From Mesostigma viride (lineage: Eukaryota > Streptophyta > Mesostigmatophyceae > Mesostigmatales > Mesostigmataceae): DNA of 26,000 bases. A program made the translations under genes and the position numbers. The stretch is from contig RPFO01000034.1 of the NCBI GenBank assembly GCA_009746045.1, forward strand, positions 197,501-223,500. The letters run 5' to 3'. The notes under the pieces are model-generated. The model worked only from the letters and a program-made list of their open reading frames with translations, had not been told where the DNA came from and ran no database searches. Positions 1-11,600 of the stretch are shown in pieces (position 1 is the first letter of the stretch; each line of letters begins with the position of its first letter).

Positions 1-210
1 CGAGACTGCAGTTGGCTTGGTGATACAATCTGTCATTTCGATATTGGAATGGGTGGAGGCGTAGTAAAAGGTTGGGGAGGCAGATGGCGATGGAGGGCAA
101 TGCATGACCATGCTTATGCTTCTGCTGTTGTCCGCTGCAAGTGAGTCAAACACCCGGGCAGCAATGAGCGGGCTTGCCACTTGTGACAAGGGCACCGACG
201 AGGAGATGCC
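1..210 (-). CDS. Possible internal exon of a gene running off the left edge
   Basis: On the minus strand a good acceptor (CTGGTACTTGCAG) ends at 211, and the frame that follows stays open for all 70 codons to the window edge. The peptide starts GISSSVPLSQVASPLIAARV and then becomes Ser/Pro-rich. I do not recognise a family. A stop-free run of this length occurs by chance a few percent of the time, and no upstream exon is visible to the right, so this is only a candidate. If real, the gene lies mostly to the left of the window and is transcribed leftward, in the same direction as the cyclase gene. Confidence 0.25.
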
Positions 211-3200
211 CTGCAAGTACCAGCGGGAGGATGTCAAAACCAATTAGTGTCAGCACAACAGCATGAGCCCAGCAGATATACATCACATGCCCAGGAACAA
301 CACCACTGATCCATAGCGATAAAGACAATGCTCAACAGGCATGTCCTAAATCTTTCCCAAGTACTACATATCCTTTAAGGGGACATGGCGCGGCGAACAT
401 TTTCTGCGCGTGAAAATACGCGGTACCGTCCGTACCGTGTATAATGTGTGCCCGGAGCACGCAACCCTTGCAGAGGTGGCCATGGCGGCGTGCCTTTAGG
501 CAATATTGGTCGATATGGCATGGGAAAAGCTAGAGTGAATGCCTGAATTCGGAAGAAGATTAGCTGATTACTTCACTTCATGGCGGGAAGTTTACGGTTT
601 GCAATATTTCTCATTTCTCGAATGGCTACGGGAGCAGGATATAATTTGTCTAGCGGATGATGAAATTTAATGCAGGTTTATGGCAGCGATTGTGAGGCAA
701 CCTAGGCTCTTAAGAGCGATTGGAAAGCTAACTTAATGGTGTTAGTCGAATTTGTGCCGAAGCTTCCTGTTCTTCTTCTTCTTATTATTATTATTATTAT
801 TAATATATTTCCGGCATTCAAGGTAAGAACGTTAGCAGGCCTGCGCATGTCGCCTTCGACGTATTCACGGAAGAAGCACCTTCCTTGGGCGCAGGGACCA
901 TGGATGATGGATTTCATTGTTCGTGATTGCGTGCCAGTATGCATAAAACTTTTCCACGCAGGCAAGCGCATGAACGTTGGCATTTTGCCTAATTTTCGGG
1001 GAGTTTCCCTGCAGGAAGCTCGCCATTTTTTTCGGTTGCTTCTTCAGATTCCTGGCAATTTCGTACGATTTCGTGTAGTTTGTGGCTGGGATGCTAAAAG
1101 CGCCAAGGTTAAGTTGTTGGTAATGTGTTGGCATTTGCTTTCCATAATCCTTTGGACATGAGCTTGCTCAGATGCTTTTGTTTTGTGCCGGATCTGACAC
1201 GCCTCTTTTAGCAACGACATCCGGCCTGTGCCTATAGAGACTACCAAGCTGGCATCAGCTTCTTAGCAAATCACCATGTTGGAAAGAAAGGTGAGAGTGG
1301 TTCTTTTGCTGGCCATACTGCATCAGTGTCTTTGCATTAAATAGGTGTTTCCATTGCTTTCATCGTGGTATAACCATTGAGATGAGAGACTTCCCTGCTA
1401 TGTGTGCAGCAAGGCAAGCTGGATATGATGTGAATGCTTGGCAGACAGCATGTAGGATTTGCTGCCAAGTTTGCAGCCTGCTTTTGTATCTATTGCTTGA
1501 GCAGTCTTTCTAAGCTTTTTTAATCCGTAGATTTGCTGAGTTCTTGGCATAGAGTTTACATTGTAACCTTGGGCTGAGCATAGCTTACGCTCTCTTGGCA
1601 TGTATGCCTAGAGATGGTGTTGCTATGCCCACGCTGGCAAGGTTGGCAATGTGCTGAGGGCAGGCGAGGGCAGATGCGGTGCCTAGCCTTTTCTCATGTC
1701 GTGTGATCAAGTTGTGCATGTTTTTGGCTTCTTGGATGGAAAACATCATGTCTAAGTGGCCTTATACACAGAAAAGCCTCATATAGCGTATGTTCATGTT
1801 TTAGCACGCAAAACCTTATAACTTGAGCTTAACTTGTCAGAATGACCTGGGACTTGGACCACAGCTGCCCCCCTGTTAGCCGGATCTTCGCTACATTTTG
1901 TAGCCTAATCTGAAGTGTTTATAACATGTTTAGTCCCAAGGTCCGGTGAAAAAAACGTTTGTTTTGCGGGGAAAATAATAACTGTTCAAGCTTTTGCCAT
2001 TTGCATGATGTAAATAGCTCAGCAAGCTACAAACTCAGGGAACTTTAGTCACTACATTTATTTTTGCCAACAAATGTGTGCATTGGCTGGGGCTTACCCA
2101 ACCCTAATTAGCGTCTTTTTCTATTTATAGCACAGTATTGGCGTATAGATGGGGGTAGTACCCCCAACAAGCGCATGGACAACTCACAAAGTGTTATTTA
2201 GTGCCCCCAATCTTAATTTAGCATTGTGCAAGTGAACTTTAAGTGATACTAGCATATGCCAAATTTTTGAATTTTGGGGTGCCACCTCCCCTGAACAAAA
2301 GGATCCGACAACGGATAATGAAATTATTAATGGACCATGACCAAAAGGAAAAAATTATAAAGGGACAAATATAGCCGTCGGCTGAAGAAATCACCTGAAC
2401 AGATATGCCATGGAATTTATACATAAAAGTGAACCGTACAATCCATAGATGAAAACAAGAATTGTATAGAAGCAGGAACCCTTGTATAGAAGCAGGAACC
2501 CAATCAGACGTAAATGAACGGTAACTCCCAGTACGGTCAGTACGTTTGGTACAAAATGGAAAGAAAAAGATAAACTTAGAAACCGCCGCAACCCGCAACC
2601 TGCGGCCTAGGACGAAGAACAAAGTGCAACACGGACCAACAGCGTTTGCGGCTGGACGCTCAACGAAAACGTAGAATGGAACCCATGTCATCTGGCGCAC
2701 CATCATGAAATTGAAGAGGCTTTGGCGGAAATAAGCTGCCGTTCTGGTGGAAATAACGGAAAGAGGCTGGGGGACCCGCTTGTTCGGCGGATAGCGGGGT
2801 GGCAGTAATGGTTCGAACGGGAAACTCGGATATTGCACGGTGACAGCAAAGCGGCTAGGGGCGTCCCCGGATCAAGCCTACTCCAGCGTCATGCCGGAAT
2901 TCGACACCGTCCATGGCATACTCCTCGGCAAGTCCACTGGCCACGCGTTCACATGTCTAAAGCGGCACCAGCCAGGTCGTGTTGGAAGTTCAGCTGCGAA
3001 CATTCCCTACTTGGATATATTTCCTTTTTCCAGCGTTGCGTACGTCGGCACATGATTCTATACCCATGCACGTTACTGTCATATGGTTTTCAGTTGAAAA
3101 CCATTCGTCTGTGCCGTAGCGCTCTCATCTCTGCCACCGATCCTTGTTGGTGACAGTGATTGCCCCGTGCAGCTACCTCGTTATTGCACCGTCCGCGCCG

Positions 3201-3354
3201 TGCGGGGCAAGGCGCCATGTCGTTAACAATTCTTTCAGCAAATGTCATTGCCCTTGCCGTCCATGCTCCAGATGCATCAACATCACGAAGTTTCCCTTCT
3301 TCTCCAAGTTCATCTTTGCTTCCCACTACCATGAAAGCGTTCAATGCAAGGCCA
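211..3354. other. Intergenic stretch, no supportable gene
   Basis: About 3.1 kb without a convincing gene. Reading frames up to 199 codons occur (2239-2838 minus, 736-1161 plus), but they have low-complexity or atypical composition and no recognisable motif. Small structures seen: a short (TTA)n run near 784-804, a 20-bp perfect tandem duplication at 2462-2501, and a hairpin-like GGGGGTAGTACCCCC at 2151-2165. Confidence 0.5.
2462..2501. repeat. 20-bp tandem duplication (2 copies)
   Basis: The unit TTGTATAGAAGCAGGAACCC occurs twice back to back without mismatch, at 2462-2481 and 2482-2501. It looks like a recent local slippage or duplication event. No function is evident. Confidence 0.9.
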
Positions 3355-3900
3355 CCAACACCCAACACCCAACACCCAACACCCAACACCCAACACCCAA
3401 CACCCGACACCCGACACCCGACACCCGACACCCGACACCCGACACCCAACACCCGACACCCGACACCCGACACCCGACACCCGACACCCAACACCCAACA
3501 CCCAACACCCAACACCCGACACCCGACACCCGACACCCGACACCCGACACCCGACACCCGACACCCGACACCCGACACCCGACACCCGACACCCGACACC
3601 CGACACCCGACACCCGACACCCGACACCCGACACCCGACACCCGACACCCGACACCCGACACCCGACACCCGACACCCGACACCCGACACCCGACACCCG
3701 ACACCCGACACCCGACACCCGACACCCGACACCCAACACCCAACACCCAACACCCAACACCCAACACCCAACACCCAACACCCAACACCCAACACCCAAC
3801 ACCCAACACCCAACACCCAACACCCAACACCCAACACCCAACACCCAACACCCAACACCCAACACCCAACACCCAACACCCAACACCCAACACCCAACAC
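3355..3900. repeat. 7-bp minisatellite, 78 units of CCAACAC / CCGACAC
   Basis: There are seventy-eight head-to-tail 7-mers with only one variable base (CCAACAC or CCGACAC). Counting from 3355, the variants form blocks: 7 A-type, 6 G-type, 1 A, 5 G, 4 A, 31 G, 24 A. The minus strand therefore reads (GGGTGTT)n or (GGGTGTC)n, a regular G3-N4 pattern that fits a G-quadruplex consensus along its whole length. Because the unit has 7 bases and no stop codon, long frames appear on both strands (PTPNTQH and PTPDTRH repeats). I treat these as artefacts. Confidence 0.95.
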
Positions 3901-5178
3901 GTGGGACGACATCTCACCATCTCATGTTGTAGACAATGGTGGAGCCCCGGCCGCGCTGTTTTCCGCCACTCTGTTTTCCGCCACTCATCGTCGCTACTGG
4001 AGGGGGGATGTCACAGAAAAACTTACCACTCCAAGTTTGGTCCGACGGGGCTCTGATAGGCGTGGAGCGAGCTCCAAAACTGCCCAGTCGCCAGAATAAT
4101 TAAAAAGGAGTGAGCTCAAGTTGGCTTTTTGAGGACGGCGCAAGGAAAATAGAACCGGAGTGCGCTCGGCAAACACACCCGGCGCCTGGTTTTCAGGAAA
4201 GGTGCGCGCTCACCGTGAAACTAGGTATTGGTCTGGCGCTTTGGCTTACATCCCGGAGTGAGGTACTCGTGGACGTACTAACGCACATATTCGTACTACG
4301 GTAATTATACGGTCATAATGTTTAGGATACGTGGCGAAACTAGGAGTGATCTTGGTGTCGTCAGATACAAGTCCTGACTGTGCCGACTACCTCCCTAGCG
4401 TATAAATGCCACGTGTCACACGTCCAACGTGCACTCCGTTTCGCCCCGACGGACCCATTTTGGCGAAGGTGTGCGCTCAGCCATTTGTCACTTTGGCTGG
4501 TGACGGACGGCGCTGGACGGCAAAAGAGTGTGTGGGTTCAAGTGGGAAAATGGGGGGGTATGTCCCCCCTCCTGTCGCTACCGCTCGAAGAAAATCAAGC
4601 CATGATAATTAGAACGTACAAACATGGTTAACTGAACTGCATTCTTTGGATGTGCAGTTGCATGAATTCTTGAATGACTGGCACATGATTTTGCATATGG
4701 AAACATCTAAGGCACATTGGTGCTGCTTTTCGTGTGCTAGCATACTGGGCGCGACCGCCGTCGGCCGTCGGCTGGGTTTGTAGTTGTCCGCGTTTTTCCG
4801 GCGCCAGCCGGACTTTTTTCAGCTGAGTCACCTTGTAATAACATTTTACTGAAATTTATAAAATTCACAAAAATTATTAATGGCTGTAAAATTTATAAAT
4901 TTCAAACTTTGGGGCTAATCACAGCAAAAAAAAAAACAAGCAAATGCACATGTTAAAGACAAGGTGGCTACTCTTCACCCCCATGTTCGGCAGTTCCTTT
5001 CGACACATGTTCAAATTTTCTAGCACCCAGATGTTGACCTGGGCTACACACAAGCACAGCCACTACCAATCATATTGCCGGCTTCGCTCCCACACAGGCT
5101 ACGCATAGATGCATCTACTGAATATCTCTCTCCAGGTACCCGTGAGGTGCATGGCTGCTGTTGGTAACAATACCACCA
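3901..5178. other. Intergenic stretch, no supportable gene
   Basis: About 1.3 kb with no recognised coding region. The part at 4840-4935 is AT-rich with several AAATTTATAAA-type words and a short A run. TGTAA words on the plus strand (about 4834 and 4884) could be 3'-end signals, but I see no plus-strand gene that would use them. Confidence 0.4.
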
Positions 5179-5214
5179 TCATGGCCTTGACTGATTTTCC
5201 TGCCCCTTGCGCAG
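5179..5214 (-). CDS. Alternative last exon of the receptor cyclase gene (uncertain)
   Basis: The last sure exon (5617-5878) ends at AAG followed by a strong donor, GTAAGA. If it is spliced, a usable acceptor (ACCGGCAG) ends at 5215. The following frame, in phase 0, gives LRKGQENQSRP and then TGA at 5179-5181, so the protein would end VLK-LRKGQENQSRP. The alternative is no splicing, with read-through to TAA at 5602 (ending VLK-VRNA). The sequence alone does not decide between them. The intron implied here would contain the 27-base poly-C run. Confidence 0.25.
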   Translation of the reverse strand: MRKGQENQSRP

Positions 5215-5229
5215 CTGCCGGTATGAGCT

Positions 5230-5256
5230 CCCCCCCCCCCCCCCCCCCCCCCCCCC
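5230..5256. repeat. Poly-C homopolymer, 27 bases
   Basis: There are twenty-seven consecutive C on the plus strand, so poly-G in the sense direction of the cyclase gene. It lies either in that gene's last intron or just beyond its 3' end, depending on which ending is used. The length is likely to be imprecise, as homopolymers of this size are error-prone in sequencing. Confidence 0.95.
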
Positions 5257-5473
5257 ATGGCATTCGCTGAAAGCATGGGAGCCCCCATCCATAAAGCCCC
5301 ACTCCGTGTGCATGCATTTGAAGGCATGCGAAGGCACATGCACCCACACTCCCAGTTGGTACTGACAGGGGCCATTTTCCTAACGGCCTGCACATGCAAA
5401 CGCTGCGTACCATTGCATGCGGAATCGACTGCCCAAAGAAAAGGTTTTGACGGGATCTGGTATGAGCTAGAGG

Positions 5474-5478
5474 TTACA
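5474..5478 (-). promoter_or_regulatory. Possible TGTAA polyadenylation signal
   Basis: On the minus strand TGTAA lies about 124 nt after the TAA at 5602 that would end the unspliced form of the cyclase gene. TGTAA is the usual 3'-end signal in volvocalean algae. A five-base word occurs often by chance, so this is only suggestive. Confidence 0.3.
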
Positions 5479-5601
5479 GCAATGGCTGCAGCACTGTTTT
5501 TAGTTCTCTTGATTTGGCGGCAAAGAGATGACACTGTGCCTGCAAGGTCAAGTGATGACATATTCTGCTACAATCACTGCAGCGTAAATTTTCATTTTTG
5601 T

Positions 5602-8600
5602 TTAAGCGTTTCTTACCTTCAAAACGCGGGAGCCAACGTAGGTGAATGTCACGGGCAGAACGGCTGGGTCTGCCACCTTGCCATCCATATGTTTACACGC
5701 CTCGTTGTAGGCCTCCACAGCCTCGCTGTTGCACAGTGTCTGGCCTGCTTGTGCATATGAGGCGATGCGGGCGGCGCGGTTCATGAGGGGGCCGAAGTAG
5801 GCGGCGCGCCCGGTGCTGCCATGTGGCAGGCAGCGGGTGGGGATGCCCCAGTAGAAGCCACACTTGATGCGCAGGCCGCTGCATGGTGCAAATGTGGGGG
5901 GGGAATACATAGTTGTATGCAGTTGAATATGCCTTACAGCACCTTTGAGTCCAACGATCACTGGGGATAGCTTGCAGAGCATACCCCATGCAGCAGAAAG
6001 AATATACGTCTAGGTTCAGCAGCAGAAGGAATTGATATCAGATTTCACGGACTCCTGGTAACAGCCACACGAGGTAGATGGGTTTGCTAATCACATAGCT
6101 CCCGCTTCATCTTAACGAAAACAGATGCCAGCTGAAGGCTACTAACCGGAACAGCCAGGGGGTTGAGGTGGCCGCTGGGGCCAGCACACATTCAGCCCTG
6201 TCAGCATTGCCATTCTCCGTGACAGATGTCAGCTGAACCGGCTCCGCTTCCGCCTCTGCAAGAATGCTCCTGGGCCATGGAAGCGCCATCGCGCCCACCT
6301 GGAGCGCCTGGCTGAATTGGACGACATCTACCAGACTGCCAAACGCCAGCAGAAAATCGCCGTTCCTCTCCTCGCACTCATAGCCACGGTGCGTGCGCAG
6401 GAGCCTGCGGGTGAAAGATATGAATGTGGCTAGTGCTGACTCGTATTCGGGGTTTTGTTTGAGACGCATGCTCGGCTTGACAAAGGTGAACATGATGCAC
6501 ATGGGTTCCGAGGGGGGAGTGCCCCGGACGAAACTACTTGCGGCAGGGGCATCGAAGAACGAAGGGGACAGCTGCTGGCGGGAACGCAAGCGGGCGAATG
6601 GCGCCCGCCGTTGCAGTGATTGCGGGAGCACCTCGAGCAGCTGCATCGGCATCAGATCGTCCCCTAGCAGGTGCTCCCCCAGGTGGTGCACAACCAGGTT
6701 CAGGCCTTTAATCTCCGATGGCGTCAGCGAGGCCCACGTGCTGCTGGACATGAGCACCTGGCCACCCTGGGAGGCAGCGTTCACAATGGCCCGAGCCACA
6801 TCCACAACACGCCCTTCATAACGCTCGCGACCACTCGTGGAATGGCGGAAGTTTGATTCTGGGACCCCCCGGTGCATGCCCATGCGCACGCGCAGGCCCC
6901 GGAATAGGGTCGTGCCGTCGGGGCCAAGGACAAGCCGTCCCACCTCGTGTGACTGGAGGCGCTCGGGCCACGAGCACAGCAGCTTAGAGTGGAAGGGGTT
7001 CATTCCTCTTGGGGCAAGCAGGGTCTCTGGGCGAAGGAGGGCCAGCTGTACCTCACACGCCCAGCGGACCGCGTCGCCCACACGGTGAAAGACGACCTCA
7101 AAGGCGTCGCCCTCGGTGTTGCACTCGTAGCCGTGGTGGATGCCCAGGAGCAAGCGCAGCACCTGCGTGGTGGGAGATAAAAAAAGCAGCAGCACCTGTG
7201 CGGGATCAGAGTCCGGACACATCGATCCTATTTGTAGTAGTATTGAATCTTTGCGAAGTGTTGTCAAGAACACCTGCACTAGACAACGACAAGAATAATG
7301 TTGTTGCTGTTATTGCTTTTGATGCTCATAATTATTACTCGGGTTATGTACGGACTTCAGACAACCTTTTCAGAAGAGACAATTCGTATGATTGGCAAGC
7401 CGACCCCATATGTAAGTGCATGTGTTACCACGTAGGCTGTGATCATGACAATGCTTTGGAACGTTGCCGAGCCACAAACAAGCAGAGGATGGAGCACTGC
7501 CAGCCCCATTGTAGTACCTTTGTGCCAAGAGCTTGTGACAGCAGACAGCAAGAAAGCGTGCACATCTGGAGCAAGGAAACACAAGCAATAAAGAAACTTG
7601 CGAGCTTACATACCAGAAATGACGAACACGAGGAGCACAACATGCAATACAGCAAAAGAGCTTACCCGGTGGTGGACTTGGACACAATGGTCCATCATCT
7701 CAGGGTCGTGCTCCCACAACTGGGTAGAGCCTTCGATCTGCAATATTTGCGGCGCGGCCGACAGGTCGCAAAACAGGACCATGCAACCAACGATGCAAAT
7801 TCACAGTATTAGCTTGACTAGAACGTATCGTTCCTGACGGAATGCCTCGTTCTCAATTCCGCAGAGAGAAAGTATCGGTAGCAAGCAAACGGTATCTCAG
7901 AAAGTATGCAAGTAAAAGAGAGAAAGCTGTCACACCTACAAGCCTGCAAGAGACTGCGTGGACATGCATGGCCCGTTCCGTGCACTTTTTCCCTTTCATA
8001 ATCGATTTTCTTCCATCCCGCGGCATAGTAACAATCCATTTCACATCTGGTTTTCACAGCCAGGATTGCACCATGGATCGCTCGCACCCACTATCTTGAC
8101 TGGAATCATGGATACCTCCCCTACACCTATTTTAAGTGGCTGTTACACCCATTGCATCGCAGAGATGCCGTTCAGTACTCCGGAACTTCCTGGTGAAGCG
8201 TGCTAGAATACATTAAATGGAGTCACGCACGTTCTTGGTGGGTAGAAGGGAGTTTGCGCGTCACACCATCGAAACAACAAGGAGGTTGTTTTCCCTGTTC
8301 ATCCGCGCAGTGGAATCTTCGCTGCGCCTCTCTCCCCCCATGCCCCGCCCAACGGCCAAAACACATATTTCAGAAAATGGCCACTGGGGAGTCCGAACAA
8401 TGAACGACAAGAACCAGCAGGGAACAATAGCCATCACAGGACCATAAGGTCGGAAAAAGAATTGAGGATTGAGCTGCAGACAGGACACTAGGTGAGGGTT
8501 CGGCAAGTAACGGGGCCATTACCGTAGGAATAAGAGCGACTAGCGAATGGCTGCACCAAGAACGCACATGCAGCTGCACACGGGCACATCAACTAGACAA

Positions 8601-11600
8601 CCATGCAGCACGGGCCTGAAACCTGTAGTAGTGTACACAACTCACATCCGTGTGCACCATGATGATTTCAGCGCATTTCCCAGGTGGCTGTCTTCGGGTT
8701 ACATCCGTATCGTGCCGCCGCTTTCGGGCCGCAGCTATCGGCCCCTTACACAGCAGATAGCTAACCATGGGCAACAACAACAGCAATGGCAGGCTGATGC
8801 CCAGCGCAATGCCAAGTGCCAGCCCCAGGTGGTCCTCCTCGTCGTCGAGCTCGCAGAACTGCCCCTTGGCCCCCTTGTGGCACACACACCAGCCCTGCGA
8901 GGGCAGCAGGCCTCCGGGGGTCCGCGCGTTCATCCGGGCGGTCGGGAACTGGCACCAGCCGCGCCCAGAGCAGGCATCACTGCTGGCGTTGCCACTGCAA
9001 CCGGCAGCGTAGTCGCAGACCGCAAACGATGTGTCTGTGCTGTTTTCGGCGAGTGTCCGCCTGCGGTGCAGGTGGCAGTCGGCCATTCGTTGCCGTGCAC
9101 GTGGGCCCAGTGAATCCCGCGTGAGCAGCCGGTCGGTTGGCACCGCCCCCCGGAACAGCCGCTCCCCCCGTGTCTGCTGCTCCAGCTGGGCCGCCATGTA
9201 GGCGATGTACGACGTGAGCTGGCTCTGTTGCGCACACCACACGCCGGTTTTCGCGAGCCATTTTGTTTGCATGCACACGTCCCAGTGTCAGGAAGGGCAA
9301 GTGTTCCAGGGTAATGGCAGGACGAACAGAGCATGCGGCTATAAAGGGGATGAAAGGTCGAGTTGTCTCTACTTATTCGCTGGACTTCCTGTAAGAAGAC
9401 GCTGTTGCCATATGCATTCATCCTGCCACAACCTGTTGTCAAAACAGAGAAGGGACCCTGGGCTTGAGGCAGGGTTTATTAGGGAGCGAAGACAGCAATG
9501 CTAGACGACATGACATGCAGGACTGTCGGTGTGAAATCAGGGGGGCCAGCACAGCCAGCGCAGCGGGTGGCCAGATGGGGACCTGGGCAGTGTGTGGGGG
9601 TGAGGTTGATGCGTGGGGGGTAAGCGCACGGGCGCTTACCGACGCTGGCTAGCAGGGGGGATGTGAAGGGGGACAAAGGGAGATGGTGAAGGGTGCCATG
9701 GCTGGGGCAGCGGAGGGCCAGGAGATGTCGGCCTGGAAGCAAGGCTGGATGGTGACGGGCGGGGACAACTAGAAAGGAGAGCGCGTGGGCAGGACAGGCA
9801 GGGACAATGATGATGACAGAAACAGCATGCGCGGTGACAGACCATGCAGGGCAGAGAATACCGAAGTGGTAGGAGGAAGACAAGGAGGCGTTTGCGGTGA
9901 AGGAAGCGAGACAGACTGGACAGCAAGCGCGTAATTTGTAGGACAAGCATTCAAGCTTTGAGCGCTGCGTGAGCTAAGCTGCACGCTGACTGCGGTCAAG
10001 ACACATAGGAGAGCAGCTTTGTCCCTGTTTCCTTTTCGTTCCGACCCCGGTTCCTGATACCGTTTCTTCCACAACTCCCCAAGCATCTCTATCTCTACAT
10101 GGATCCCCAGCCGGTCAACCCCCCTTGCCCTCGTCCAACCGTCCTCCCGTCCTCCCACCTTATGTTTCGAGACAATTCAACCTCCTACTACTTGTCAGGT
10201 CATGGCTGTGGGCTCAGTCCCAATTAGGGACTACAGTGCAGGTCTACAATGCAGGTCGCCGCATGACCAGCACATCCTCATGGCATTGCGTGGCTCCACG
10301 CGCATCATGAAACTATCCGGTTCCAAAACACGTGCACAACATGGGTCACAGGATCCTGCCAAACACGACCATGCAGCGCACCTACCATCTGCTTTGATAC
10401 ATGATCCATGGCAATGGAAGCCTGGTGGGGCGATCAACAACGCGGACCAATGTTAACCTAATGTCGATAGAGACACACACCTGCCAGTCGAGGCACGCAG
10501 AATGCCGCGATGAGCCGGGGATCGTGTCTGGATACGCGAACAACTGGAAATCGGACGACAGGCAGAAAAAGCTCATGATCTTGGTGTCACCCTGGGCCCC
10601 CCTGGCCCGGGATTCCTCCGCCTGCTGGATCAAAAGCGGGACATCCTCCCACATGATCGGTAGAACCGCCACCGTGCCATAACTCATGCCAGACACGTTC
10701 CCAGCCCGGAGCACTTCACGGACTAAACCCATGAACGTGAGCCGATCCGACAAAGGGGGAGGCGTTTGGATGAGATCCAGCATGGCTGGATAGGAGCCCG
10801 AAAGATTGGTGCCCGCACCAGCCTCCACGCGGTCTGCTAATGGGCTGTAGCAGGGCGACATGTCCGGCGTCCAGCCGTCATGGAAGCGGAATGCCACGGG
10901 TTCGTTGCTGCAATACTGCCGGAAGGGGAACACCCAGAGCCTGTCCGGGTATGCCAGCGTGTTATTGAAGAAGCCGTTCACAAACCCGCGCGGCATTTGC
11001 ACCCACTTGGGTGTGATGCCGATGGGCGCCAAAACGAGTGTGCGGTCGCCATTGCTCCTCAGATGACTCCTGGCGTACGCCCCCAAGAGCTCTGTCCCCC
11101 ATGCCGTCGGCCCAACATAACCGTCCGCGTGGTACTTGTTGAGGAACTGCTGCAGCGGCATGTCTTCATCGCGGTCAAAGGTCATCCAGATTGTGCGGTT
11201 TCCTTTTGTGCGGCCGATGGCTTCCATCGTCTCACTGATCAATGGGTTGACTAAAGCCGCGTAGTACTCAGCGTTCCCCAAGGCCGTCCATGTAGCGTTT
11301 GCCAGCACCGCGGTGACCGCCTGGAGTGCAACCGTAGCGCTGAACGTAGTTACCCCCTTCACCTCCCTGTGAGTATACAGTCAAGACATGAGAAAGAGGG
11401 AAGATAGAGAAGGAAAGGGGCCGGGAGGAGCCATGTAATCGGAATGCAGTATGAAAGCCGAGGTTGATAATAATGTTAAAATTTGTGCTAAACTATAATC
11501 TATTATCTACTCAGATATAATAAGTTTACTACAAATTACATAATCCTGGCTATTGTAAGCCATGATCAATACAAAGTGACGAAATATCCTGAAGGTGGAG

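Noticed and set aside
736-1161. 141-codon plus-strand frame starting with poly-Ile
   Set aside because: It begins in a (TTA/TTC)n run, and the rest matches nothing I recognise.
2808-2820. tRNA or Pol III B-box (GGTTCGAAC)
   Set aside because: No cloverleaf or A-box at the right distance could be formed.
2239-2838. 199-codon minus-strand frame
   Set aside because: Composition is hydrophobic/aromatic without motifs, it overlaps a recent 20-bp tandem duplication, and there is no supporting gene structure.
3355-3900. Interstitial telomere sequence
   Set aside because: The GGGTGTT/GGGTGTC unit differs from known plant or algal telomere repeats (TTTAGGG, TTTTAGGG); only the unit length and G-richness are similar.
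3355-3900. CRISPR array
   Set aside because: The repeat is continuous 7-mers with no spacers, and the window is eukaryotic.
3090-4099. Frames of 180-300 codons through the 7-bp minisatellite (PTPNTQH / WVLGVGC repeats)
   Set aside because: A 7-bp unit without stops keeps all frames open on both strands; the non-repeat ends show no recognisable protein.
3985-4590. Weak inverted repeat around GGAGGGGGGA (near 4000 and the complement near 4565) as transposon ends
   Set aside because: Only about 10 bases match cleanly, no target duplication was found, and the G-run makes chance similarity likely.
7738-7790. Upstream extension of exon 7 (MVLFCDLSAAPQILQ before IEGST)
   Set aside because: It resembles the cyclase start strand, but an in-frame stop lies upstream with no acceptor AG between, while exon 6 already ends with the matching HTD strand in phase.
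9479-10158. Minus-strand frames of 104-155 codons inside cyclase intron 5
   Set aside because: Exons 5 and 6 join in phase without them; the sequence is C/T-rich intron-like, and the frames have low-complexity Ser/Pro/Cys content.
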